Assembly (NCBI RefSeq): GCF_026651875.1
Contig: NZ_CP104067.1
Span: 5,012,501 to 5,076,500, forward strand
Direction: 5' to 3'
Source of the DNA: Alicyclobacillus fastidiosus
GTDB taxonomy: Bacteria; Bacillota; Bacilli; Alicyclobacillales; Alicyclobacillaceae
Length of the DNA stretch: 64,000 nucleotides
The position numbers and the translations under genes were made by a program. Under the pieces are notes generated by a model, which saw nothing but the letters and a program-made list of their open reading frames with translations, was not told the DNA's origin and made no database searches. Every line of letters starts with the position of its first letter. The stretch's first letter is position 1. Of the stretch, positions 9,982 through 18,421 are shown one piece after another.

Positions 9982-10970
9982 GCTGCGTCCCCCCCATTCT
10001 CTGCACGCGGGTCTAAGCGAACGTACAGAATGTCAACAATCATATTGGCGAATAGAGTTACGACTGCAATGATCAAAAAGATACCTTGAATCAACGGATA
10101 GTCCTCAGCCAGAATACCTTGTTGCAACGTATACCCAATACCAGGATAGGAAAAAATGGTTTCGACGAGAACGGATCCTGAAACCACCGCAGCCAGCGCT
10201 TGTCCGAATCCTGTGAAATTCGGCAATATGGCATTCCGAGCAGCGTACCGAAGCATCAATGTTCTTTGAGGAGCACCCTTCGCTTCCGCAAATGTGATGT
10301 AATCATCACCAAGCGTTTGCACCATCATGTTTCGCATACCCAACATCCAGCCGCCGAGACCGGTCAGTATCAGGGCTAAGCCAGGCAAAGTTGCGTGCCA
10401 CAATAAGTCGCCGATGAAGCCCCAAGTAAATGAAGGAGTTGCCCCATCCGAGTATGCGTGACTGTCAGGAAACCAGCCTTTGATAAAGCCGAAATAAAAT
10501 AGCATCATCAAACCCAGCCAAAAGGCGGGCACCGATTGTAGAAATAGCAGCACGGGGGACTGGATGGAATCAAGTGCGCCATTGCGTTTCCAAGCTCCAT
10601 AGATGCCTAGCACGGTTCCGACGGCGAATGCAATGATCAAAGAAATACCGACCAAGCCAATGGTGTAGGGCAACGAGTGGCCAATGATAGTTGATACTTT
10701 TGTCGGGTAGAAATTGTACGATATCCCGAAATTGAGATGAAGCATATTCCATAAGTACGTAAGATATTGCTTCCAAAGTGGAACGCCTGTATTCACGCCA
10801 AATTGAATCTCCATAGCCTGCATGGCAGCAGGAGATAACTGTCCTTGGAACTTGCCATATAAGGCCTCCGCTGGATTCCCTGGCATCAGACGAGGAATGA
10901 TGAAATTCAGCGTGGTCGCAACCCAAAGCATCCAGATGAAAGTGCCAATCCGCTTCAACACGTAGGACAT
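9978..10970 (-). CDS. ABC transporter permease, OppB/DppB type
   Basis: This 330-residue permease has an N-terminal helix (YVLKRIGTFIWMLWVATTLN), the PRLMPGNP motif usual in OppB and about six membrane segments. The EAA-like loop is GDDYITFAEAKGAPQRTLMLRYAARN. The ATG at 10970 has GGAGG nine bases upstream; codons further upstream lack a ribosome site. It is the first gene of the four-gene transporter block. Confidence 0.92.
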   Translation of the reverse strand: MSYVLKRIGTFIWMLWVATTLNFIIPRLMPGNPAEALYGKFQGQLSPAAMQAMEIQFGVNTGVPLWKQYLTYLWNMLHLNFGISYNFYPTKVSTIIGHSLPYTIGLVGISLIIAFAVGTVLGIYGAWKRNGALDSIQSPVLLFLQSVPAFWLGLMMLFYFGFIKGWFPDSHAYSDGATPSFTWGFIGDLLWHATLPGLALILTGLGGWMLGMRNMMVQTLGDDYITFAEAKGAPQRTLMLRYAARNAILPNFTGFGQALAAVVSGSVLVETIFSYPGIGYTLQQGILAEDYPLIQGIFLIIAVVTLFANMIVDILYVRLDPRAENGGDAA

Positions 10971-11077
10971 AGATGTACCTCCTTCACGTGGTACCCTTTC
11001 GTACCTGGCCACCCCCCGGCAAACGCTCGTTCTACGGTTTGCTGAGGTTGTCCAAATCGCTCACTAAGTTGAAAAGC

Positions 11078-11920
11078 TTACAGTTTGTCTTCGTCGTTGT
11101 CCGCTTTGACTGCCGGCGGAGCTACCTTCCAGCTTCCATCATATTGAAGCGGAGCAACTACACGCTTGATCTGCGCCAATTGAAACGCGACGTTATTGTA
11201 TTCGTTGACGGATTTATGGCTTTCAACCGACCAGCATCCGGAGTAACCCGCTTCTACGAGCGGCGGGATTACGCGGTCCGCGTCGACACAGTGCTCATAA
11301 TTGATATGAATGTGCATCGCCTTGGAAGCCATGGCTCTATCGTACTCATCCTTTTCATCCTCAGTCCCAAACCAGTTGCCCAAGTGCAACAAGAGTCCGA
11401 AGTTTGGTTCTTCTACACGGCGAAAGAGTTCCACCATGGTCTCATAATCCCAAGAAGCGCCCCAGTGATTTTCCGGACCTACTTTTGCACCGAATTTTGC
11501 GGCTGCCCGACAGTACTCGCTGTACTTTTCAACCACATAGTTCATCTGTTCCTCCGATGCTTTATCCTCGCGGATGCCCAGATCGATGCGGATAGTCTTC
11601 GCACCGAGGACTTCAGCAGCATGAATACATTTCCATGCCATTTCCTCGTTTTGTGCGCGCTTATCCATATCATCTTCCCAGACGTGTGCCATATCGCAGC
11701 AGAAATTAACGAGTTCTAATCCCCGCTCATCCAGATGCTGACGAACAAGTCTGAGGTACCCATCATCGTACGATGTGATAAATCCGTTCCAAAGGTCTGC
11801 TGTTTGAAGACCATAACGATAGCGAACCGTCTCAAGATAACCAAACAAATCCATAGCCCCGACATTTTTCAGTCCATGAAACGAATAAGACATGACACCG
11901 AAATTCGTAAACGTGTTCAA
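11078..11920 (-). CDS. Sugar phosphate isomerase/epimerase-like TIM-barrel protein
   Basis: This 280-residue member of the xylose-isomerase-like (AP endonuclease 2) TIM-barrel superfamily acts on sugars or keto-sugars using a divalent metal. Probable metal ligands are in KVGPENHWG, LHLGNW, MHIHINYEH and SVESHKS. I chose a TTG start at 11920 because GGAGGAG lies nine bases upstream; a later ATG (11893, MSYSFHG) has no such site. It follows the Gfo/Idh/MocA gene, a pairing common in pathways that oxidise and then isomerise or cleave keto-glycosides. The exact reaction cannot be read from the sequence. Confidence 0.8.
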   Translation of the reverse strand: MNTFTNFGVMSYSFHGLKNVGAMDLFGYLETVRYRYGLQTADLWNGFITSYDDGYLRLVRQHLDERGLELVNFCCDMAHVWEDDMDKRAQNEEMAWKCIHAAEVLGAKTIRIDLGIREDKASEEQMNYVVEKYSEYCRAAAKFGAKVGPENHWGASWDYETMVELFRRVEEPNFGLLLHLGNWFGTEDEKDEYDRAMASKAMHIHINYEHCVDADRVIPPLVEAGYSGCWSVESHKSVNEYNNVAFQLAQIKRVVAPLQYDGSWKVAPPAVKADNDEDKL

Positions 11921-12002
11921 GATGGATCTCCTCCAATGTTTATCCTGCATGGGCACATCAGATCCCATAGAGTTCGTAGTTAAGTAGCCTATGTTCAATC
12001 TC

Positions 12003-13145
12003 TTACAGAGGGAATGCGCTAGATTCAGACAGTGACTCGATTTCATCCGCTGTGACTTCTCTGCCAAGCTTCGAAGATAGAAAAATCCCTTCGCTCACTT
12101 TCATCGTCTGAAGTGCTAACCAAGCAGTGTCATACCGTTCAGGCATTTCCCCACTCAGATATGCGATCCAGTGGGCTTGATCATCAGTGTAGAAACGTTC
12201 CGTCGGGTCAGCAAACTGCCCGAAAAATGCATTATTCGCAACTTCAAGATTGGTTTCAAAGGTTTTGTAATCGCGTTCCCCGATGAATTTCAGACCAGGT
12301 TGACTACCCGAAGGTCCGTGATCCTGAGTAAACCGAAGACCTCCCTGGCTACCTGCGACAAAGCTCGTTCCCAAGTCGTCCATGTTAATCGCCCAAGTCT
12401 CAATGATGTCGAGGGTGAGTCCGTCTTTATACTTTGCGAAACCAACGCCCATCTCTTCCACTTCCATCATGTTGGCCCCCGGAAGTGCGGGATTAATCGG
12501 AACTTCTTGATAGACGGATCCGCTGACCCGTTCAAGCTCTGGCACACCAAGGATATATAGCATCTGAGAAATCCGATACACGCCCATATCGTAAAGCGCG
12601 CCGTGTTGTGCGGACTTCTGCCGGATGAAGTCTGTCGAAAACGCCGGAGGCGGAATATCCAAGCCCGGGCGCATCTTTCGCCGGTAACCCACCGAACGTG
12701 CGTGGTATACGTGCCCAAGTTCACCCGCTTCGATCATCTTGCGGGCCACACGACTCTGCGGAAAGAACATGAAATCCAGGTGGATGGACAGTTCCTTACC
12801 GAATTCTTTCGAAGCCTCATACATGGCTCGTGCGTCCGCGTAACTACCTGCCATCGGCTTTTCGCAATAGCAGTGTTTCCCTGCCTTCATCACTTCAATA
12901 GCCATGGGTGCATGAAGATTGTTGTGCAGGCACACATCCACTGCGTCAATATCTTCGCGCTTCAGCATCTCTCGGTAGTCCGTATAGGCGTGTTCGACTC
13001 CCCACTCTTGGCACCATGCTTCGACTCTCGTCTTATCGAGATCACACCCCGCAACGACCTTGACGTTCGGCAGTTTACTGTAGCGCTCCATATGTTGCTT
13101 CGAAATTACACCAGTTCCAATAAATGCAACCCGGACTTCCTTCAT
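12003..13145 (-). CDS. Gfo/Idh/MocA-family NAD(P)-dependent oxidoreductase
   Basis: This 380-residue sugar dehydrogenase is probably cytoplasmic. The Rossmann fold starts at residue 5 (VAFIGTGVISKQHMERY). The EKP signature is in KHCYCEKPMAGS, followed by the GFO_IDH_MocA C-terminal sheet (HLDFMFFPQSRVARKMIEAGELG). The family oxidises sugars or glycosides, often at C3. The start overlaps the stop of the GH43-like gene by four bases (ATGA). Together with the TIM-barrel protein it suggests an oxidative step in the locus. Confidence 0.88.
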   Translation of the reverse strand: MKEVRVAFIGTGVISKQHMERYSKLPNVKVVAGCDLDKTRVEAWCQEWGVEHAYTDYREMLKREDIDAVDVCLHNNLHAPMAIEVMKAGKHCYCEKPMAGSYADARAMYEASKEFGKELSIHLDFMFFPQSRVARKMIEAGELGHVYHARSVGYRRKMRPGLDIPPPAFSTDFIRQKSAQHGALYDMGVYRISQMLYILGVPELERVSGSVYQEVPINPALPGANMMEVEEMGVGFAKYKDGLTLDIIETWAINMDDLGTSFVAGSQGGLRFTQDHGPSGSQPGLKFIGERDYKTFETNLEVANNAFFGQFADPTERFYTDDQAHWIAYLSGEMPERYDTAWLALQTMKVSEGIFLSSKLGREVTADEIESLSESSAFPL

Positions 13146-14713
13146 ACGCGTTCCTCTCCCTTGTTCTTTCTGTGATAAGCAGATACTCCGAAGATAGAGA
13201 AGTCGAGGAGTCCCGGGGTCACTCCTTCAGGTGATCCCGTAATAGTGATGCGTACTCTTACAGCAAGCACGGGATCAAAGGTCCGGTAATCCACAGTGAG
13301 GTCTATTTCGTTTTCCGTCGCATCGACAAGCGTCGTCCAGTAGTCGCCTTCGGCTCTATCGGAATACTCGATGGAATACTGGTACGGGCCAACATCAATG
13401 CCCGCATCAAAGTGGAGTCCGATATCCTTCCACATCAATCGAATCGCCGAGATGAAGTATTTCCCCTGTAGAAGTACTCCGAATTGAGGTTTGTTGTCTC
13501 CTTCCGCCGGCTGCCACCACGTGTGAAGCGCCTCATCGACTGCAAGAAGCGGATAATGGCCCGGGGCATACGAAGATGCAAGCGTAGGCTTAAACGTGCA
13601 TAGCTGGACGAGACCTGCTTGATTACCATCTTCCGGGCGTTCCAAAATACCTGGTTTGAACTGAGGGACATCGCATCCCGTAAGGGCATACAAACTTCCG
13701 TCTGCTGCAACACCCACAGGATCCATGCCGATCCGGCGCTCCATAATGGCATCCGCGCTCACCGGGATCGTGTAGAAACACCATAGGGTGTCCTTTGGAC
13801 CTCGAACTATCGATCCGTGGCCGCCACCTTTGATGAATCCAGTACGGCTACGACTAACAGGGTTGCTCGGTTGAAGTTTGAACTCGCCGAGCGGTGAATC
13901 CGACACATACGCGCCCATGCAATAGTTGAAGTACTCGGTACCCGCTGCGGAATAGGTGAGATAGTAGGTTCCGTTCAGTTTGACCATCCAAGAACCTTCT
14001 ATAAAACCGCGAAACCAGTCCTCATTGCCCGCTCCAAAACGTTCCCACCAGTTTTCTGGGTCAAATTGAAATAAAACTTTTGGTTCCGTCAGAAACATGT
14101 TGGGCCGTTCAGGGTCTAATTCGGCTCCCATGATAGAAATACCGAGTCCCCAGTATAGATAGAGTCGATCGTCGTCATCTGCAAAAATCATCGGATCGTT
14201 GCATAATACTTCCCGTCCATCCTGGAGCGTCCACTCGCCCACCAGACGCCACGGGCCCAACGGATTGTCGGCGATGTGGAGTGGAGTTGAATTTGCTGTT
14301 GCATAATACCCTCCCCGAAATCTCTCCACTGTGGGAGCCATGGGCGCAGAGATAGGCATCCACGTATCATCAAAGTGCGCAGTCCAATGAACCATGTCGT
14401 CCGAGTCGTATATACCGCCGCTCGTCGTATATAAATACCAACGTCCATCAAAATAGCACACGGTGGGATCAGCAGTTGCGCGCACATCATTTTCGGCAAT
14501 ACGTCCATACTCGTGACTGCGAACATCCGCGTACAGCAATTGAACATCGCTGATCTCAAGACCGGCCTCCCGCATGATATCCGCTTCGGAGAGCATCACC
14601 TTTCCGGAACGTCCCCACACGTCTTGTCGATCAGCACGCGATATAGCACGAAGTTTCGGGTAGTCAGGTAAAACGATGGGGTTGCAATAGGTATCTCTTG
14701 TGTTTATAACCAT
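13142..14713 (-). CDS. GH43-like glycoside hydrolase with C-terminal beta-sandwich
   Basis: The protein has 523 residues. The five-bladed propeller of GH43 is suggested by ATADPTVCYFDGRWYLY (base Asp82), CNDPMIF (Asp173) and FIEGSWMVKLNGTYYLTYS (acid Glu239), which match the Asp/Asp/Glu triad of the family. Residues from about 385 on resemble a carbohydrate-binding (F5/8 type C-like) domain. There is no signal peptide, so it acts inside the cell on imported oligosaccharides. The family covers arabinosidases, xylosidases and galactosidases; specificity is unknown. It is translationally coupled to the oxidoreductase. Confidence 0.82.
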   Translation of the reverse strand: MVINTRDTYCNPIVLPDYPKLRAISRADRQDVWGRSGKVMLSEADIMREAGLEISDVQLLYADVRSHEYGRIAENDVRATADPTVCYFDGRWYLYTTSGGIYDSDDMVHWTAHFDDTWMPISAPMAPTVERFRGGYYATANSTPLHIADNPLGPWRLVGEWTLQDGREVLCNDPMIFADDDDRLYLYWGLGISIMGAELDPERPNMFLTEPKVLFQFDPENWWERFGAGNEDWFRGFIEGSWMVKLNGTYYLTYSAAGTEYFNYCMGAYVSDSPLGEFKLQPSNPVSRSRTGFIKGGGHGSIVRGPKDTLWCFYTIPVSADAIMERRIGMDPVGVAADGSLYALTGCDVPQFKPGILERPEDGNQAGLVQLCTFKPTLASSYAPGHYPLLAVDEALHTWWQPAEGDNKPQFGVLLQGKYFISAIRLMWKDIGLHFDAGIDVGPYQYSIEYSDRAEGDYWTTLVDATENEIDLTVDYRTFDPVLAVRVRITITGSPEGVTPGLLDFSIFGVSAYHRKNKGEERV

Positions 14714-14786
14714 TCACCTCACCTTCTTTCATGAATTTTGGTAAATTTATCCTCAACGCGTCGTGATCTATGATTCAGTAAAGTTC

Positions 14787-14824
14787 ACGAAGTAGGGTGT
14801 TCGTGAACAACCACCCTACTTCGT
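14787..14824 (-). terminator. Perfect 13-bp hairpin between binding-protein gene and GH43 gene
   Basis: ACGAAGTAGGGTG (14787-14799) and CACCCTACTTCGT (14812-14824) form a perfect stem with a 12-base loop just downstream of the binding-protein gene. No strong U-run follows on the minus strand. It is better read as a partial terminator or mRNA-stabilising hairpin that raises binding-protein expression over downstream genes. Confidence 0.7.
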
Positions 14825-14859
14825 AAGGAAACCAAGTCTCATTCCCTTGCGGAAGAAAG

Positions 14860-16530
14860 TTACTTCACCGGCTTGAGATGGGTCAGGATAATCCCCTCGT
14901 CCATTCCTCCTGGCATTGGGTCAGCATACGGATTCGTTTGGCTTGGCCAGCCCGTAAATCGCGTAGTGTTGTACTCGTACCACGAAGCGGCTTGGAGCAA
15001 TGGGATAGAAGGCAAGTCATTTGCAACAATACTTTCCAGCTTGTAGGCGATTTTCTTTTGTCCTGCCATAGTCGTCGCAGCTGCATATTGTTGTAAGAGG
15101 GCAGTGGTAGAAGAATTTTGATAGCCCTCATAGTCCATCGAGCTACTCGGGTTCAACAGACCGTCGTAGAAGAAGTAAGGCCCGGGACCTGAGTTCGAGA
15201 ATAATACAGCCAATTGATATTTGTGTGCCGACAGCTCGGAGGATACTGAATTATATTGGCCCTCCTGGACACTCGCATTGATTCCAACAGACTTTAAATT
15301 TTGCGCGATCATCGACGCAATTTGATCATAATCCGTCCAACCCGCAACCGTGGTGATTGTCAGATTGATTTCCTTCCCATCCTTTGCAAAGAACCCAGAA
15401 CCATCCTTTTTGTATCCATCCGCGGTTAGGTCTTTCTCCGCTTGGGACGGACTGAACGTAAGGGCATTATCGGATTTTGGAAGACTCGGATCTTGGAAGC
15501 TCTTTTGACTGGACAACAGACCCGTCGGCGTTGCCACAGGCTCAAATCCATTCTCAGCCAGCATGGACAACTGTTCACGGTTTATCGCTGCACTAATGGC
15601 TTTGCGAACCGCCAGATCCTTGAGCGTCGGATCGGAGAGATTGGTATACAGCAACACATTGCTCGTTGTGGGATACCAGTAATGATTGTGGGCGGGATCT
15701 CTGCTGACGAATTGTTTTTGAATACCCGGAATTGGTGTGCCGCCCCAATCCACCTCTCCTTGCTCAATCGCCATGATGCCTACCTCGTTAGTGCTGTACA
15801 CAGGAACTTTAACTTCACTTACTGCAGGCTTACCGCCCCAGTAATTGGGATTTGCACGGAAGAACACCGCCTGTGGGCTAAACTGGCCGAGTACATAGGG
15901 GCCCGTACCTACTGGGTTGGAATTCAGCGTCTTTGTGACATCGCCTTTTACCTTTGACCAGATGTGTTGCGGAACAATGGGCTGCTCCAGAATATGGACC
16001 GCATCCGGAACATCTGGACGTTGGAGCGTAAACCGGACGGTGTATGGATTAACGACTTGAACAGACTTCAGAATACCCCACACGCCGTTTTGATCCGCCG
16101 CCGGATACTTCTTAATAATATTGAAGGAGAATGCGACGTCATTCGCCGTAAACGGTTTACCGTCAGACCACTTTACTCCATGACGAAGTTGAACTGTCAG
16201 CACCGTTGACCCCTTCGACCATGCGTATTTTTCACCCAGCAAGGACCACGTTTTGTTGTTCACCATATCAACGTAAAACAGCGGTTCATAAATTAGGCCC
16301 TTTGTATCAATGCTCGTGCTGACAAATGGGTTAAAGTTTTTGCTGGTGTATGAGCCTTGAATAGCTCCGCCGATAGTCAGAACAGAATTTGAGGTGGTCG
16401 TCGAAGCTGCACCCGTATTTGCTGTCGCCGAAGATGTCGAAGAATTATTCGCAACCGCAGTCGAACATCCCGCGACGCCCAAGGCTACAGCAACTGCCCC
16501 GATACCGAGTAGCGCTCGTTTCATCGTCAT
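14860..16530 (-). CDS. Family 5 solute-binding lipoprotein of the Opp-type transporter
   Basis: This 556-residue extracellular substrate-binding protein is anchored by a lipid. The lipobox reads GVAGC, with Cys22 as the modified residue, followed by a Ser/Thr/Ala-rich linker. SBP_bac_5 blocks are visible in VQLRHGVKWSDGKPFTANDV and NPVGTGPYVLG. AGGGGG lies ten bases before the ATG. It delivers ligand to the OppBCDF-like transporter 4 kb downstream. Family 5 proteins bind peptides or oligosaccharides, and the enzymes around it point to oligosaccharides. A LacI-type operator lies about 180 bp upstream. A decayed relative of its C-terminus is at 20729-21010. Confidence 0.93.
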   Translation of the reverse strand: MTMKRALLGIGAVAVALGVAGCSTAVANNSSTSSATANTGAASTTTSNSVLTIGGAIQGSYTSKNFNPFVSTSIDTKGLIYEPLFYVDMVNNKTWSLLGEKYAWSKGSTVLTVQLRHGVKWSDGKPFTANDVAFSFNIIKKYPAADQNGVWGILKSVQVVNPYTVRFTLQRPDVPDAVHILEQPIVPQHIWSKVKGDVTKTLNSNPVGTGPYVLGQFSPQAVFFRANPNYWGGKPAVSEVKVPVYSTNEVGIMAIEQGEVDWGGTPIPGIQKQFVSRDPAHNHYWYPTTSNVLLYTNLSDPTLKDLAVRKAISAAINREQLSMLAENGFEPVATPTGLLSSQKSFQDPSLPKSDNALTFSPSQAEKDLTADGYKKDGSGFFAKDGKEINLTITTVAGWTDYDQIASMIAQNLKSVGINASVQEGQYNSVSSELSAHKYQLAVLFSNSGPGPYFFYDGLLNPSSSMDYEGYQNSSTTALLQQYAAATTMAGQKKIAYKLESIVANDLPSIPLLQAASWYEYNTTRFTGWPSQTNPYADPMPGGMDEGIILTHLKPVK

Positions 16531-16705
16531 ATTTTATTAACCCCCTGTTTTTCCTATACTCCAGATTAATAAGTACCAATGATAGGGCGATTGCACTTTG
16601 CTACCCAACTACGGAACACCACCTCCTTGTCAATGAAGGAACCTTCTTAACTCCAGTCTTACTAACCCAGAAAACGAATGCTTAATCGTCGAGGCGTTTA
16701 CTATT

Positions 16706-16721
16706 TTGAAACGTTTCGGAA
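16706..16721. promoter_or_regulatory. LacI-type operator upstream of the binding-protein operon
   Basis: TTGAAACGTTTCGGAA contains the palindrome GAAACGTTTC typical of LacI/CcpA-family sites. The identical 16 bases occur in inverted orientation at 18154-18169 before the local LacI gene. A further half-site, GAAAGTTTC, follows immediately. Confidence 0.8.
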
Positions 16722-16847
16722 AGTTTCAACAGATAACCCTCGCCGTTCATGAAAAATCGCAACCGTCCAAACAGCTACCTATCCAACCTTCTCTCCACGC
16801 ACTCAGCTATCATGCTAAACTCGAGGTTTACAAGGCACTGTGAACTG

Positions 16848-16977
16848 AGGAACTCTATCACCCGAAACGCTTAACTCAAATTGGCCAGGGAGCGCTTACA
16901 CATCCACGAGAGCGGACAACTCTGTCACCCGAAACGTTCTTAAACCTCATTGAACAGACACCGCTTACACAGCCAAA
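16848..16977. repeat. Degenerate tandem duplication (about 64 bp) with GAAACG half-sites
   Basis: Two consecutive blocks share ACTCTATCACCCGAAACG / ACTCTGTCACCCGAAACG, then CTTAA and CGCTTACACA. Both contain GAAACG, and GAAACGATTC follows at 16981-16990. This may be an array of weak regulator sites upstream of the binding-protein gene. Confidence 0.5.
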
Positions 16978-17014
16978 ATTGAAACGATTCAGTTGACGCT
17001 TGTCATTCTAACAC

Positions 17015-17040
17015 TTGTCATTGAAATATATCAATGACAA
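17015..17040. promoter_or_regulatory. Palindrome TTGTCATTGA-N6-TCAATGACAA
   Basis: This is a perfect 10-bp inverted repeat with a 6-bp AT-rich spacer, preceded by an extra half-site TGTCATT at about 17001. It lies between the LacI gene stop and the binding-protein gene. It could be an operator for another regulator or a weak hairpin; no partner is known from the window. Confidence 0.5.
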
Positions 17041-17125
17041 AGTAGATTACACGCCAAATCAGCTTTCACATTACTCCGTCGGAATTGCTAAGATGAGGGA
17101 AACATGATGAGCGATCACGAAGCTC

Positions 17126-18142
17126 CTAGACATGTACACTCCCAAATGTTCGGACGTGCCCCTTTGACGAGTCACGTATAATCACTTGTGTCGGCAATAT
17201 GACGGGGGAGATATCCTTTTCTCCTCGTATCGTTCGAAACAGATTTCGAGCGGCTACCACCCCGAGTTCGTACATTGGTTGTCTGACCGTTGTTAATGCA
17301 GGATTTACATATGAAGCGACGATAATGTCGTCAAAGCCGACAACTGCAATCTGGTCTGGCACAATAATATCACTCGACTCACAACCATGTATGAACCCCA
17401 AAGCCATCTCGTCGTTCGCCGCAAACACGCCTCCGGGTAAATCGTCTCGTGACAACATGGCTCTCGCAACTAACGCACCGCTTCCTTCTGTAAAATCACC
17501 TCGGTATATCAGGCTGTGATCCAACTCAATTCCAAATTCCTCGAGAGACCTCTTATACCCTCGGAATCTCAAATTACTGTCATGGGAATCCGAAGGACCT
17601 GACACAAAGGCAATCCTGCGTATCCCACTCTCCAGAAGATGCTTGGTCACCTCATAAGCCCCACCCTCATGGTCGGCTGCGACATGTAGACAATAAGGCA
17701 CATCAAGGATACGGTCCAACAAAACGATCGGAAGAGTCGGACCGACCGTTGACCGAATTACTTCATCCGGTACAGTTGGATCCAAGACAATCGCTCCATC
17801 CACCCTCCCCTCTACGAAGAGTCGAGTCCATGAAGTATTTCTCCCTTTCCCTCCTCTACTTGCAATAGTGGCATACTCGTACTCATCTGCAACATCTTGA
17901 ATTCCTCTAATTAACTCTGAATAAAATGGCCCTGCCAAATCATGCAGGAAGACCCCAATCGTATCGGTCTTTTGGGTCTTGAGATCCCTTGCAGCTCCAT
18001 TCGGCCTATAATTCAGCAGTGAAGCTGCCTCCAGCACCTTTTTCCGCGTGGACTCTTTGACCCCACTGTGTCTATTCAATGCGCTTGACGCCGTACCTAT
18101 GGATACGCCAGCCAATTTCGCAACGTCCTTCAGCGTAGCCAT
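17126..18142 (-). CDS. LacI-family transcriptional regulator
   Basis: This 338-residue repressor has an N-terminal helix-turn-helix (TLKDVAKLAGVSIGTASSALN) and hinge (YRPNGAARDLK), then a periplasmic-binding-protein-like sensor domain (TDTIGVFLHDLAGPFYSELIRG). The ATG at 18142 follows GGAG; sequence upstream in frame runs through the operator and is not coding. The operator at 18154-18169 lies 12 bases upstream of the start, so autoregulation is likely. It is the obvious controller of the glycan genes. The inducer is unknown. Confidence 0.93.
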   Translation of the reverse strand: MATLKDVAKLAGVSIGTASSALNRHSGVKESTRKKVLEAASLLNYRPNGAARDLKTQKTDTIGVFLHDLAGPFYSELIRGIQDVADEYEYATIASRGGKGRNTSWTRLFVEGRVDGAIVLDPTVPDEVIRSTVGPTLPIVLLDRILDVPYCLHVAADHEGGAYEVTKHLLESGIRRIAFVSGPSDSHDSNLRFRGYKRSLEEFGIELDHSLIYRGDFTEGSGALVARAMLSRDDLPGGVFAANDEMALGFIHGCESSDIIVPDQIAVVGFDDIIVASYVNPALTTVRQPMYELGVVAARNLFRTIRGEKDISPVILPTQVIIRDSSKGHVRTFGSVHV

Positions 18143-18153
18143 CGTATTCTCCG

Positions 18154-18169
18154 TTCCGAAACGTTTCAA
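18154..18169. promoter_or_regulatory. LacI-type operator at the regulator's own start
   Basis: TTCCGAAACGTTTCAA is the exact reverse complement of the site at 16706-16721. It overlaps the region just upstream of the LacI ribosome site, where bound repressor would block transcription. Confidence 0.8.
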
Positions 18170-18421
18170 TATGGTATACATATATTCTATAGCGATAGTC
18201 CTGTCAAGCAAGAGAGAACTCCATACGCGGCAGAATCTCCTGCACAATTTGTAACCATTGTATATTTCAAAAACATCTTCACGATCCACAAGTTCATCAG
18301 CACTTTGAATCTGTCTCAGAAACTACGAATACACTCCGATAAAGTGCTAGACTAACGACTACCTTTGTTAGGCGGCGCCGTTATTTTTGTATCGCAAGCG
18401 AATCACGGCGAACTGTACAGT

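Noticed and set aside
10973..11719. A 248-codon plus-strand open frame opposite the TIM-barrel isomerase gene
   Set aside because: It is antisense to a gene with clear family motifs and a ribosome site, and its translation shows no family pattern.
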